Positions 33,479 to 43,425 of a stretch of DNA of 64,000 nt are shown here, in pieces. Made by a program: the position numbers and the translations under genes. Location of the stretch: positions 310,001 to 374,000 of the forward strand of contig JAQJVL010000678.1 in NCBI GenBank assembly GCA_035578905.1. The letters run 5' to 3'. Each line of letters starts with the position of its first letter. Position 1 is the stretch's first letter. Origin of the DNA: Stictocephala bisonia (taxonomy: Eukaryota; Arthropoda; Insecta; Hemiptera; Membracidae). Below the pieces are notes generated by a model. The model was not told where the DNA came from and did not search any database. It was given only the letters and a program-made list of their open reading frames with translations.

Positions 33479-33997
33479 TACTATAAAACAGTTTTGCTGT
33501 CCCTTAAATTTTTGGCAGGTAAACATTTTATTGTTTTGGTAAACTGTAGAGCTATCAGATCTTTATATATATATATATATATCTTTTTATATCTTACTTA
33601 GAAGCATATAGACAATTTTGTTAAGCTACTACAAAATGATTTGCTAGCATTACCTAATCGCTATTCTCTAAAAAATAATTATACTTATAGAAACTATTAA
33701 TGATAAATGTTAATGGTTACATAACTCAAGGTGAGTGGAACTATAAGTTAGGGATCATTATGACGTCATTGGAGAGATCAGCTTACTTTTAGCAGTAGCT
33801 GTCACTGTGTTTGAGGAATGACTTCAGAGTTCTCAGTAGGCTACCGCGTTTACCTAATACTATTATAATAATAGTGCTAGTGTAATAATAATGCACACAT
33901 TAGTGCCTTTGTATAATTTCTTATTAAAAAATTCATTGTCAATTAATATGTTTGATTAATTAAAGAACAACCAAATGTAATAGAAGTTATCAAAATA

Positions 33998-34918
33998 CAG
34001 GGATGGGCAAAATTCTAGAATATATGTATTAATTTCAAAACTATTTAAAGAAAAGTAATGAAACTTTGTAGTTATGTATATGTTTATATACCAAACATTT
34101 ATAAATATTTTATTAGTTTTTCGTGTATGCAGGGATTGGCCCATGAAGGAAGTCTTAGAAATTTTAAGTGTAAGCCTACCTTGAATTATACCTCATTTTA
34201 AAGGTATTTGTTTCTACAATACAAAAGTGCAAACCTGAGGTCAAAAGGATGATCCAGTTAGAAAGTCCAGCCACATCAAAATTTAATGTCAGGGTTGGGT
34301 ACAAGTCTGATATGTATTTATTAATTTTGAAACTACTGAAAGAAATGTAACGAAACTTTGTAGTTAAGTACATATTCCTATGCTAAACATTCTGATATAT
34401 TTTACTTGTTTTTTTGTATTGTCTGGGGATGGCCCATGATGGAAGTCTTAAATATTTGAAGTGTACGTCTACCTCGAGTTACACCTCTTTTCAAGTGTCC
34501 TTTGTTACTTATTTTTTATAAAAATTAATTTAATAAATTCAGTCAGATAAATTATAGCTCTACGCAGCAATATATAATAACTATCTTAGCCTTATTCTTA
34601 AGCAATATGCCTATTAGTTATATGATATTAAACCCTTTGAGAGGTTATATTTTCTGAATGGGTTTTCATTTTGACCTCAGGTTCGATCTTTTGTATTGTA
34701 CAATCAAAGACCTTAAAAATGAGATACAATTCGAGGTAGGCTTACATTAAAAATTTTAAGACTTCCTTCATGGGCCATCACCTGACGATGCGAAAAACAA
34801 GTCAAATTGGTCTAAATATTTCGTATAGGGACATTTACATAACTCCAAAGTTCCATTGAATTTCTTTCAATAGTTTTAAAATTAATTAATATAAATTCCA
34901 GACTTTTGCCCAACACTG
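33998..34918. mobile_element. Tc1/mariner-like foldback with a duplicated left arm
   Basis: The ends read CAGGGATGGGCAAAA (33998) and, on the opposite strand, CAGTGTTGGGCAAAA (34918), both flanked by TA. This matches the CAGTG-type termini and TA target duplication of the Tc1/mariner group. The right arm (about 34640-34918) is the inverted copy of the left arm (33998-34250). A third, direct copy of the arm lies at about 34289-34500 ('gttgggtacaagtctgat'...'gatggcccatgatggaagtc'). No transposase remains. Confidence 0.75.
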
Positions 34919-35780
34919 TATAATAAAAAGTATTGTTAGCCTAGAAATTCAAATGTTTGGTTATATTGTTAGATTAAGTATATATAATTAGGAATGGAAC
35001 TAATGTAACATAAAGTAAGCCGTTATTAGTCTCTCTAATTTTATAAATGTAGAAAATAAAATTATGTCGGTTCCAAAATTATGTTGACCCTAATAATTAG
35101 TACTAATAAATGTTCTGTTTACATGGTACGTGATCTCACGTTAAGATGCTACAGGTAAAACAGTGTCCGTTTTCCAGTTCCAGACAGTACAAATATTATT
35201 TATCGTTTACTGCAACTGGCAAGAGCTACAACAGTTTCTTATTAGCAATACTTTTGTTTATTCTGATTAGTAAAATAACGCGTATTTCTACAGCTGGTGG
35301 AACGATCTCTAGAGTTACGTCACATTGATACTTGCCTTATTTTATTCTATTTACTTTGACATAACTATTGGTTTGATAGTTACCTATTCAGGTATTTAAA
35401 TACCTTTAATCTTCATCATTCTGTTTATCCTTTTATTCTAACTATCATGTTTTAAAATACATTTTAGTACACAATGCATGTGAAATTCTAAGATATTTAT
35501 AAAGTATTAGTATACTAACTTAGTTTACATTGTAAATAAAAAAAACTTTATAAAATCTTAATACACGTACTTGAGTTTTTTTACCCCAGTAACCCATTCC
35601 ACTCCCATTCCATTTAATTTTGCTAATGTTTACTCTAATACAACTTTTTAGGTTATAGGGTCATTCATATTTTCAGCATATAAATAAATGTTTGTAACAC
35701 CTTCGTAATTAAATTAAAAATAATAATACCGTCATGGTACAATTACGCAATAAAACGGAGTTACCGTCGGTGTTGAAACT
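34919..35780. other. Non-coding stretch
   Basis: No gene or shared repeat recognised; a 60-codon plus frame at 35146-35328 is unsupported. Confidence 0.4.
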
Positions 35781-35850
35781 GACGAGCGGTCTAAAACGTT
35801 GTACTGTGGCCAGGTACAGCACTGAGGATCGTCAGTTCGAATTCAGCTCT
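35781..35850 (+). pseudogene. tRNA-like sequence (class-II-like) or SINE head
   Basis: 'gacgagcggtctaaaacg' resembles a Leu/Ser-type tRNA D-arm with box A, and 'gtcagttcgaattcagctc' resembles the T-arm with box B. The spacing would fit a long variable arm. The acceptor stem does not close, so it is a pseudogene or the head of an old SINE rather than a functional tRNA. Confidence 0.35.
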
Positions 35851-35980
35851 TAAACAATGCATATATGTTAAGGATCTTGATGCCTGTGAGTTATATTATC
35901 TTAAATATCAGTAGTACAACCAACATTTATAACTTTTATTTTAGATTGTTACAAATCACCAATAAAAACAAATGTTTACT

Positions 35981-36013
35981 AGGTCTTTCGCCAGCAAAGC
36001 TGGCATCATAAGG
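35981..36013 (-). ncRNA. Hammerhead-like motif, left terminus
   Basis: On the minus strand: CTTATGA, T, then stem GCCAGC-ttt-GCTGGC, then GAAAG. The layout matches the hammerhead core, stem II and GAAA box, with a strong 6-bp stem II. The third core base is T instead of the invariant G, which should abolish cleavage. The extra T before stem II is shared with the motif at 4265-4292. Confidence 0.45.
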
Positions 36014-36135
36014 CAACACGAATTTATTTTTGGTTATAAGTAAAACAAGACAATAATGAATTTGAATAACATATGTAAATAATAAAAAGGATATAAGAAT
36101 AAATATATGATACATTATTTATATTATATATTAGA

Positions 36136-36494
36136 GTGTATAATTTTTGTGAAGAAAAATACATAGGACAAACAAAGGAAATTTAAGAATAAAATTTAAA
36201 GAACTTTATTCACATACTAAATTTAATAGAAAAGAAAAATCAGCAGTTGCTAAATATTGCTTATCAACAAACCATTACACCAAAAATGATAATTCAAAAA
36301 TAGTAAAATCCGTTTCATTTTCAAAACATTTAAATGCCTGGGAAACGTATTTTATTAACAAAAGTGATTCATCTATAATTGATAATAAAAGTGGGCCTAT
36401 TCAAAATGCCCGTTCATTATTATCACATTTAAAACAATTATACACTCTAATATGTATTATTAATAGTTTACCATACTGTATATTTTTCTTATAA
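36136..36494 (+). pseudogene. Penelope-like GIY-YIG endonuclease, frameshifted
   Basis: The first frame reads VYNFCEEKYIGQTK (36136-36177), with VY...YIGQT matching the GIY-YIG signature as seen in Penelope-like elements. After a frameshift near 36177 the second frame continues NLRIKFKELYSHTKFNRKE, then SAVAKYCLSTNHY and LNAWETYFINKSDSSIIDN, to a stop at 36492-36494. The R..FKE..SH, the AVAKY....H and the WE motifs sit in family order, including the likely catalytic Arg and Glu. The second frame also loses the usual second Cys/His pattern. It is inactive because of the frameshift and the lack of an upstream reverse transcriptase. Confidence 0.7.
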
Positions 36495-36570
36495 CCTTTT
36501 CATTATTTATATATGTTTTCAAATTCATTATTGTCTTGTTTTGTTTATAACCAAAAATAAATTTGTGGTG

Positions 36571-36603
36571 CCTCAAGTTGCCAGTTGTGCTGGCGAAAGA
36601 CCT
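36571..36603 (+). ncRNA. Hammerhead-like motif, right terminus, decayed
   Basis: Inverted partner of 35981-36013: 'gccagttgtgctggcgaaag' keeps stem II and GAAAG, but the CTGANGA core has become 'ctcaagt'. It is not expected to be active. Confidence 0.35.
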
Positions 36604-36634
36604 AGTAAAAATGTGTTATTTATTGGTGGTTTGT

Positions 36635-37900
36635 AAAAATGTATAACAAATCGAAGATTACCAATACCAATTAAATCTGAAAGTAATAACATTTATGACG
36701 TTTGAATTGTAATTCCCTCGAATGATAAATTTACAACCATTAAAATGAAGAATTATGGAAATACAGGGCTGAATATATCGAAAAACTAGAACTGATCAAA
36801 CCCAGGCAATCGGTAACAAAGAAAGAAACTTTGCCGTGAAACTCTCTGTCTGGATAATGTTTATTCTTTGACATTTGTAAGAAATGGGTAATTAGAAACT
36901 GTCAATGAGATGTACTTCTTAACCTTTGATAATTGATTATCACTTGGAAATACCACTGGTTAGGACAGACAAACAAAATGAATAGTTGACGTTCTAAATA
37001 GTTTTTTTTTCATAACGAGTTAACTTCTTATTAGTAGTTCACTTCATTCATTTATAATAAGCATTCCTAGTTTGTTTTTTGTTTTTTTTTATTTTTTTTT
37101 TCTGGTAGTATTGTATTATTTCTAGAAATATTTAGTTTTAAAGGTTATAGAACTCTTTACTAGCATGATTATTTTGTAATATCACTAAGAATAATAAATC
37201 TTCATCTTTAAGTCTTAAGTACGTAGTTTCTGTTGTAAGCTGTCAATAGTTATATTATCTTTTTTACTAGTTTTATATTTACAACGTAAGATAGATTACA
37301 ACATATTTGAAGTATAAATTATTTTAAATTTATTTATTCATTATGAGAATCAAATTATAAGTATATGATTTAACATGGATTTTAAGTGAGTACGAAGAAT
37401 GTGAGTATAACCTAATCATGTTACAAATTCTAAAACATGAAATATTTATGTTGCCATTATGATCTAGTTTGATGCAGTTTTATTGTATTCTGAAAAGAGA
37501 ACATTCTCAATATAAGACTTATATGAAAACGTCTCATATCTACCCATACGATCCAGAATTTGAGTAATAACACTTATTAAATTTAACAATTCGAGCTGAA
37601 TTCCATGTTTATCTCATTATATTTTGTAAATATGATTTAAAAGGTCTACCTGACTCCAACTTCAACTGCCATTCTAGAACAAACGTCAACTGATTAAGTC
37701 AGTATTTATACTAGTAAATATAAGTGCAATTAAACGAGATTTAAGAGCAGGATTCAGTAACTGAGTAATAGATAACTGTGGCGTGTAGTAGTCCAAATGC
37801 TTGTCAACGATGAAACCTCCATTTTGTATTGTTAATTTTGAATGAGAGTATTGTATTATATAGTAACAACACATTTTATGAATGTTTATTTCTTTAATTT
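36635..37900. other. Non-coding stretch
   Basis: A+T-rich, no supported feature; a 62-codon minus frame at 37686-37874 has no recognised motif. Confidence 0.4.
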
Positions 37901-38080
37901 ATGGCTTTTTCAACAGTGAACTATGACATGAGGAAACTGAATCATGCTATTTTTTATTGCATTAAAACTGGAAATATTTACAGTTGTTCTAATATTATCC
38001 ACCAAGGAGTACCTCAAGGCTCTGTTTTATGCCCTTTCCTTTTCCTTGTCTATATAAATGCTTTGGCGATACTGTTTTAA
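37901..38080 (+). pseudogene. LINE reverse transcriptase fragment
   Basis: A 59-codon frame contains GVPQGSVLCPFLFLVYIN, the conserved reverse-transcriptase block that reads GVPQGSxLGPxLFxxYIND in Jockey/CR1-type non-LTR retrotransposons. The start, AFSTVNYD, resembles the AFDTVxHD motif of the preceding block. About 25 residues normally found between the blocks are missing, so it carries an internal deletion. Downstream FADD-type residues are not preserved. It may belong to the same LINE as the ORF1 remnant at 40384-42060 or the ORF2 end at 55371. Confidence 0.75.
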
Positions 38081-38717
38081 ACAGTGGATTATCAGCCTTT
38101 GAAGATTTTCCACTTGACTTGTATGGATTTATATATGTTTAAAAATCATAGGAATATGAGTTTACTTCCATCGTAATTTCGGTATTAAATAACAGTACTG
38201 GTCATGAGAAATCGAAACTCACTAGAACTCTTGTGAGGTTAGGCTTGTGGGACCCAGTTTAAGACTTTTATATGTTTTTGTAATGTAGGATTTTTTTGAG
38301 CTGAGCAATCCTGTACTTTTATAAAATATCAAATAGCATTTTTTGGCGCTGCAAAATCAATTTTATTTACAATTATTGGTGGTCAGTAGTGTTGTAAATG
38401 TCTTGTGAGCATGTCGGACTTAGGTCGATTGTTTTTAAGTGTTTTTTATGACGATATAAATCTTATTGTTATATAGTAATTAAATTTTAGCACTTTAAAT
38501 AGAATCAAATATTTATTTTATTACCTATGATACTACATAAAATAAATACAATTTTATTTAGAATAAAGACTCATATATCAATAGGGGTGAAATATTAATA
38601 AAACATTTAATCTTTTTTGATTATCTTTTGACATTTATTCATTTACTTTTTTCAATTAAAAATGTTTTTACAATATTTGTCTCAGATTAAAATAAGTAAT
38701 TAAAGACATTTTGTAAT
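38081..38717. other. Non-coding stretch
   Basis: No supported feature. It may include further decayed LINE sequence after the reverse-transcriptase fragment. Confidence 0.35.
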
Positions 38718-38893
38718 TTTTTATTTATTTATTTATTTTTATTAAAACTTTACTCGCCAGTTGACATGGGCCTACAGGCCTGTGCGTCAAATTTATTCAA
38801 CGAAGTACCAACCGTTGCCTCAATGGGGATTCGAACCTTGAAACTTGCACTCCGCAGTCCGAAGCCTTAGCCACTGAGACACCACGCCAGCAA
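38718..38893 (-). mobile_element. SINE-2 copy (tRNA-derived, AAAT-type tail)
   Basis: On the minus strand a well-preserved tRNA-like head begins at 38893: box A within 'gtggtgtctcagtggctaag', box B 'ggttcgaatcc' near 38828-38838. Then comes a short unique body ('acgcacaggcctgtaggccc') and an (AAAT)n tail (plus-strand tttatttatttattt at about 38720). The head resembles a class-I tRNA. The only copy in the window, and better preserved than SINE-1. Confidence 0.8.
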
Positions 38894-40383
38894 GTATTAA
38901 AATAGTGTCAAACAATTGTTGTGATATTTCATTCCTATGCGTCTCACAGACTCAGTCCTAGCGTTCTGGGAACGTTTGTCTGCACAATCAACATTGTGTT
39001 AGTGTAAACCACACCAAAATAGTCCCATGCCTTTATAGGCGTAGTTGCCATATCGTTGCTGAGAACCACCCACGCACATGTTTTACCTACGATAAGTACG
39101 GATATGTTTGATTCTGTCAATTTAATCGGCATTTTGTTTAACAAATTAACGGTATGATTCTATATAAAGCCCTCTCAAAGGAAGTAGTAAAATTAACAAT
39201 GGTATGTGTTAAACCTGGAGTTTTTTAAAACATTATATTAATTTTAAAATATATATTGCTATTAAATATTTTTTAATCAAGTGAAATAGCTGTTTTTATT
39301 CGTAATTAATAAATTTTTATTACCAAATATACATAACCAAAACATGTACATTTTTTATGATAACAAATTATGGTGTTTGTTTACTGCAATAGATATTTAG
39401 ACAAATCATTAATATTTTCAATGAATTTATATATTAACAACATTGCTGGGCGAGAAGTTAGAGGGGGGGCTTCACAAGCAATTGCTATCATCTGAATATT
39501 GCTTTCATATTTTATACTTTTAATATTTTTAAATGTATATTTAAAAAAAATTTATGTAATATTTTTAACATTTATATTACTAATAAATAAAATATTATTG
39601 AAGATAAATAACTTTATTTTCGGCATGAACAATCTTAAAATTAAGGCTTTTCTAAAAGTACTTAAATGTTTAGAGTGAAAGAAACCTGTTATAAATTATA
39701 ATAAGCAGATTTACGACAGGGAACAAAGAGTATTTTGCAGGAAAATTAATTCAGGAGGAATGTCTTTAAATAAAATACAACCACCAAAATATAATCTGTC
39801 CTTTTGTCAGAATGTCACCTCATTAACCTCTAGAGTTATCTTGAAAATCTGTTTTTATAAGATTTGTCATAATACAAAAAATAACTTTATTAACATTCGG
39901 TACTTAATCCCAACGATGTATATTGTTAAGTAAGAATATAGGGAGAAACAGTCTGTGACTCTGTATGCATTCAGACTGGCTGCGTGATTTTTTTTCCTCT
40001 TTAAGTAATTGTAGTCATCAATTTCTTTCAAGACTTGTCTATGAAGCAAACTTAGTGATAAGGTTTTTTTCCTACTTACAGATTGCCTACAATTGTTGAT
40101 TTTGTTTCGATAGGAGCCGGTTTTTGTAAAGTTATGAAGTCCGTTACTGCCAAGAACAAGAGCGAGACTCCTGAATGAACTAAAACTTAATTTCAAACCA
40201 CGTTAATTTTTATTAAAATTTATGTCTTCTTTAGAAGAAAAGTAATGACATTTTTGACATTAAGAAAGAACAACAAGACCTGTGTGTGTCTATTTAATCA
40301 TGCCATTCTTCTAATAATTTTATTTAAAACATTATGACTGGTCAAGACGTAAAAACTAATAAATTTGAGAAGGAATTGCAGTT
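38894..40383. other. Non-coding stretch, possibly with LINE 5' sequence
   Basis: A short plus frame at about 40134-40178 (MKSVTAKNKSETPE) could be the start of the LINE ORF1 whose later part begins at 40384, but this is speculative. The 109-codon minus frame at 39867-40196 and the 66-codon one at 38944-39144 lack recognised motifs. Confidence 0.3.
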
Positions 40384-42060
40384 TTGAAGCAAGAACACCT
40401 CGATCTTAGCCGACTGATGAAGATGTTAGAAGTTGACATTAAGGAGCTGAAGCAGGTCTCTCACAGAAATAATCTAATTATATACAACATCCGGGAGACA
40501 AGGAAGAGACCGAATTTCACGATGTGCGACTGGTATCCAGGTCCCTGCAGTTTCAAAATTTGTCAGATAACAGGATTTATGTTGCTAATAGGATGTGATG
40601 AAATGTCATTTCAAAACCCAGACTTTATCATCTTTATACTCGTCAGTCAATCAGAAAGAGATTAGCTCTGGAATCGCGAAAATTTAGGGGCAAAATCAAG
40701 GAAACGAACCTCGGCTACAGCATAGAAAACCTCATAAACAGGGTGTTTCATAACTCTCTATCAACATTTTCAGGTACTGATTATGGGCTAAGAGCGTGTA
40801 TAAATATCCCATTTATATAATCCGAAAGTTCTCATTTACTCACAAAGCCACCATTTACTTATTTATTTATACTTTTATTATTTTCTCAAAAACCGTAAAA
40901 CGTAAATCTTTGGAATTTAGTACACACCTTAATAACAGCAAAGCAAACTTACGAATAAAATTTAAAATTTTTCTGAAGTAGGCTTTCAAAATGGTGGCAA
41001 TCCAAAAGTTTAAAATAAGCACAACTTTTAAAATATTATTCGTATCACATTTTTTAAAATAACTTTGTCTAGAGAATTTAAAGGCACATTTAATGATATC
41101 GTCTTTATTTAGATATAATAAAAAACAGACGAGGTATGGCACTTATTGTGGTGCGTGGCAGATCGTGCAGGTCAATTTACAACAGATAATACAACAATGT
41201 GACAATCACCTAACCCTAAAAAATGATTTTATAAGTTAATTAGCTAGTTAAATTAGTTTCAATTTATTCAATAATTATTAACTTAGTTAAGATTTATTAT
41301 TATTTTGTTAGCAAAAATCAGATTTTAAGCAATTGTATTTTCATTGCTGAATGTAACGAAAACATAGGAAGAGTTTAAGTGTAAAAAAATAAGGTTGTAT
41401 AATTAATATTATGTTTAAAGTGAAAACAAATTTGTATTAACTTGTAAAATCATTATTCGGGGTTAGGTGATTGTCACAATGTTGTATTGGCTGCGTACAC
41501 TGACCTGCACAATCTGCCGCACACCACAAAAAGTGTCATAGCTGAATTGTTTTTTATTCGATTTAAATAAATAGGATATCGTTAGATTTGCCTTTATGTT
41601 AGATAAAAAAAGTTAAGAATGTCAAATTTATATACGACTCGTATTTTAGAACTTTACATGACCATCATTTTGAATTCCTAATCTAGAAAATTAAAAAATT
41701 ATATTCATACGGTTGCATTACTATTATTAATGTGTATACTAAATTTCTAAATTTTACGTTTTACGTTTTTTGAGAGAAAAATGTTTTAAAAAACTAAATG
41801 GTGGTTCTGTCAGTAGCTGAGGACTTTCGGATGATTTAAATGTGATATTCAAATTCGCTCTTAGCTCAGAATCAATACCTAAATACGTTGGTAGAGAGTT
41901 CTAAAACACCCTGAGTGTGAATGAATCACTATTTCCAGCAAATAGGAAGTAGCTGAAGATGACACGAGAAGATTTGGACTGTTAACTGCTCTATTTATGT
42001 ACGGAGGGAGAAAGGTTTACCGACCATCAAGATCACGTCATCCAACGACATGGAGTATAG
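40384..42060 (+). pseudogene. LINE ORF1 remnant split by a TIR element
   Basis: The left part (40384-40738) begins with a coiled-coil-like stretch and the motif EVDIKELKQVSHRNNLIIYNI, typical of LINE ORF1 proteins (LEQYSRRNNLIIxGI). A second frame then gives KPRLYHLYTRQSIRKRLALE and KFRGKIKETNLGYSIENLI. The right part (41914-42060) resumes with VNESLFPANRK, a stop, then W-TVNCSIYVRREKG and IKITSS, matching the conserved VNExLTxxNRxL and WxxxGxIyVR..I.I end of the same domain. So one ancestral RRM/C-terminal-domain ORF1 was interrupted by the element at 40739-41913. Multiple stops and frameshifts show that it is dead. The clade (CR1/Jockey-like) is not resolved. Confidence 0.75.
40739..41913. 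mobile_element. 1.17-kb foldback with ~480-bp TIRs, inserted in LINE ORF1
   Basis: Left end CAGGGTGTTTCATAACTCTC, right end its complement (…gagttctaaaacaccctg). Inverted similarity runs through 'ttgggctaagagcg'-type segments, 'aaaaaccgtaaaacgtaaat', 'gtgacaatcacctaaccc' and 'atgattttayaagttaat', about 480-510 bp per arm around a ~200-bp A+T-rich centre. No transposase. Target-site duplication is not evident, so the superfamily is unknown. Its position inside an ORF1 remnant confirms its boundaries independently. Confidence 0.8.
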
Positions 42061-42110
42061 GTAATGTACTGGATTCCAAACACATGTTAAATAAATTAAT
42101 TACTTTTTGT

Positions 42111-42556
42111 CAGCACTGGTGGTGCAGTGCTGTAACCTGCTACTTAAGGACAATGTGTTTAGGAGATTGTAGGCGATATGTTCCATGTTCGGTTCTCTTA
42201 ATACTGACACGGCGTCAGCTCAATGGTTGTCATCAACGTAGACACTACTAGAGAAGTCTGGAATGTCCCTGTTGAATGGTAATCAAGGTTCAGATGTTGT
42301 GTCGAGGATAGAACTAAATGTCAGACTTGTCAGTTAGCTGAAAATCAGACCAACACTACGTGGTTTGGATTCCACGTAAAGCTTTAGGTCCCATAGTTGC
42401 CCTGGCCTTTGGGCTATTAATAAATAGTCCTTTCTGAGCTATGTCAAACCCAGATAGTAACAATGACTACATTAATTCATCTACACTCATCACACTCATT
42501 CACTCCTCATATTCGCCCATATCTCTACGATCAGCGTCTTAATGATGAATAAATGA
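42111..42556 (+). mobile_element. Rep-A, best-preserved copy
   Basis: The reference copy for this dispersed family (about 440 bp). It starts 'cagcactggtggtgcagtgc', which is box-A-like, has 'ccatgttcggttctcttaat' (box-B-like) about 75 bp later, and ends 'gtcttaatgatgaat'. Partial copies lie at 9690, 17756, 43218, 45059, 48600 and 56667. I read no protein in it; an old tRNA-derived SINE or a non-autonomous element are both possible. Confidence 0.75.
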
Positions 42557-43217
42557 ATTATTAGGTTTATAGTTTCATGTTCAAAGTTAGTTTTTCAAAT
42601 GTATATTTATATGTAATTACAGTTATGCATAAGTGATAGATAATTTGTGTGTTGTTGCTTCATAATTAATCATAAAGTATGTTATTATAAGTATTTTTTT
42701 ATTCAGAAACTACTTAAACTGATAGTTACTTGACACCTAATAATATATGTTTCATTTCACGTTATTTATACAAATCATTTACGCTTACAGTATTATATGT
42801 ATGTTTGTTATTTGCATTTATACAACTATTGTTTTCAGTAATTTTATTCAGTGTGAAAATATATTAAAATGTCAACTGTGAAGATACCGAATAACGTTTA
42901 ACTAACTATTTGTAATCATAACGTAAGGGGCTAAGAACAGAACCAGATAGTTTATTTCATAATTAATTACCAAGCAACTTCAAAATAATTGCATTATCAG
43001 AAACTAATTTGCAAGATTATGTAAAGTACAATGAGCTATTGACTAATTGCTATAATATATTTAGATATGATAAGAATTTTAATATGTCAATTATGCATGG
43101 GGGAGGGTTATTATTGGCAGTATCTAATGTCTAATGTCCTATTCCAAACAAGTTTGTAACATAATATTAAACCTAGCTGTTGTCTGATTTTCAACTAATT
43201 AAAAAGCCTAAAACTCA
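42557..43217. other. Non-coding stretch
   Basis: No gene recognised. The segment near 42900-43090 contains short phrases reminiscent of LINE endonuclease N-termini (for example an 'IIALSETNLQ'-like frame near 42990), but they are too broken to annotate. Confidence 0.3.
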
Positions 43218-43425
43218 ATTCTTCCCTCCTACACAACATTCAAACAGTGATTACCACCTAACATGGACACCCCAGACTTTTCTAGTAGTGTCCACGTCGA
43301 TGGCACCATTGAGTGGGTGCCATAGCGGTATTAAAAGGGCTGAGTATAGAACCTGTCGCCTACAATCTTCATAACGCTTTGTCCACGAGGATGTGGGTTA
43401 CAACACTGCACCACCAGTATCGACT
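43218..43425 (-). mobile_element. Rep-A 5' half
   Basis: Minus-strand match to the first ~200 bp of Rep-A, from 'tactggtggtgcagtgttgt' at 43425 through 'ggacactactagaaaagtct' to the 'tacacaacattcaaac' segment at 43218, where similarity stops. Confidence 0.7.

Larger units (their letters stand above)
35951..36634 (+). mobile_element. Penelope-like element, 5'-truncated, with inverted termini
   Basis: The outer arms are inverted copies: left 'acaaatcaccaataaaaaca' at 35951 and the complement of it ending at 36634, then the 'aggtctttcgccagc' segment, and inner 'ggttataagtaaaacaagac' against 'gtcttgttttgtttataacc'. Between them lies a broken GIY-YIG endonuclease frame, the C-terminal domain of Penelope-like polyproteins. 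The inverted terminal sequences carry hammerhead-like motifs as known for these elements. The reverse transcriptase is missing, so this is a dead 3' fragment. Confidence 0.75.

Noticed and set aside
35781..35850. Functional tRNA gene
   Set aside because: Box A and box B are present, but the acceptor stem does not pair, so at best it is a pseudogene or SINE head.
39867..40196. 109-codon minus-strand frame
   Set aside because: No motif; the plus strand here may be old LINE 5' sequence, which explains the composition better.
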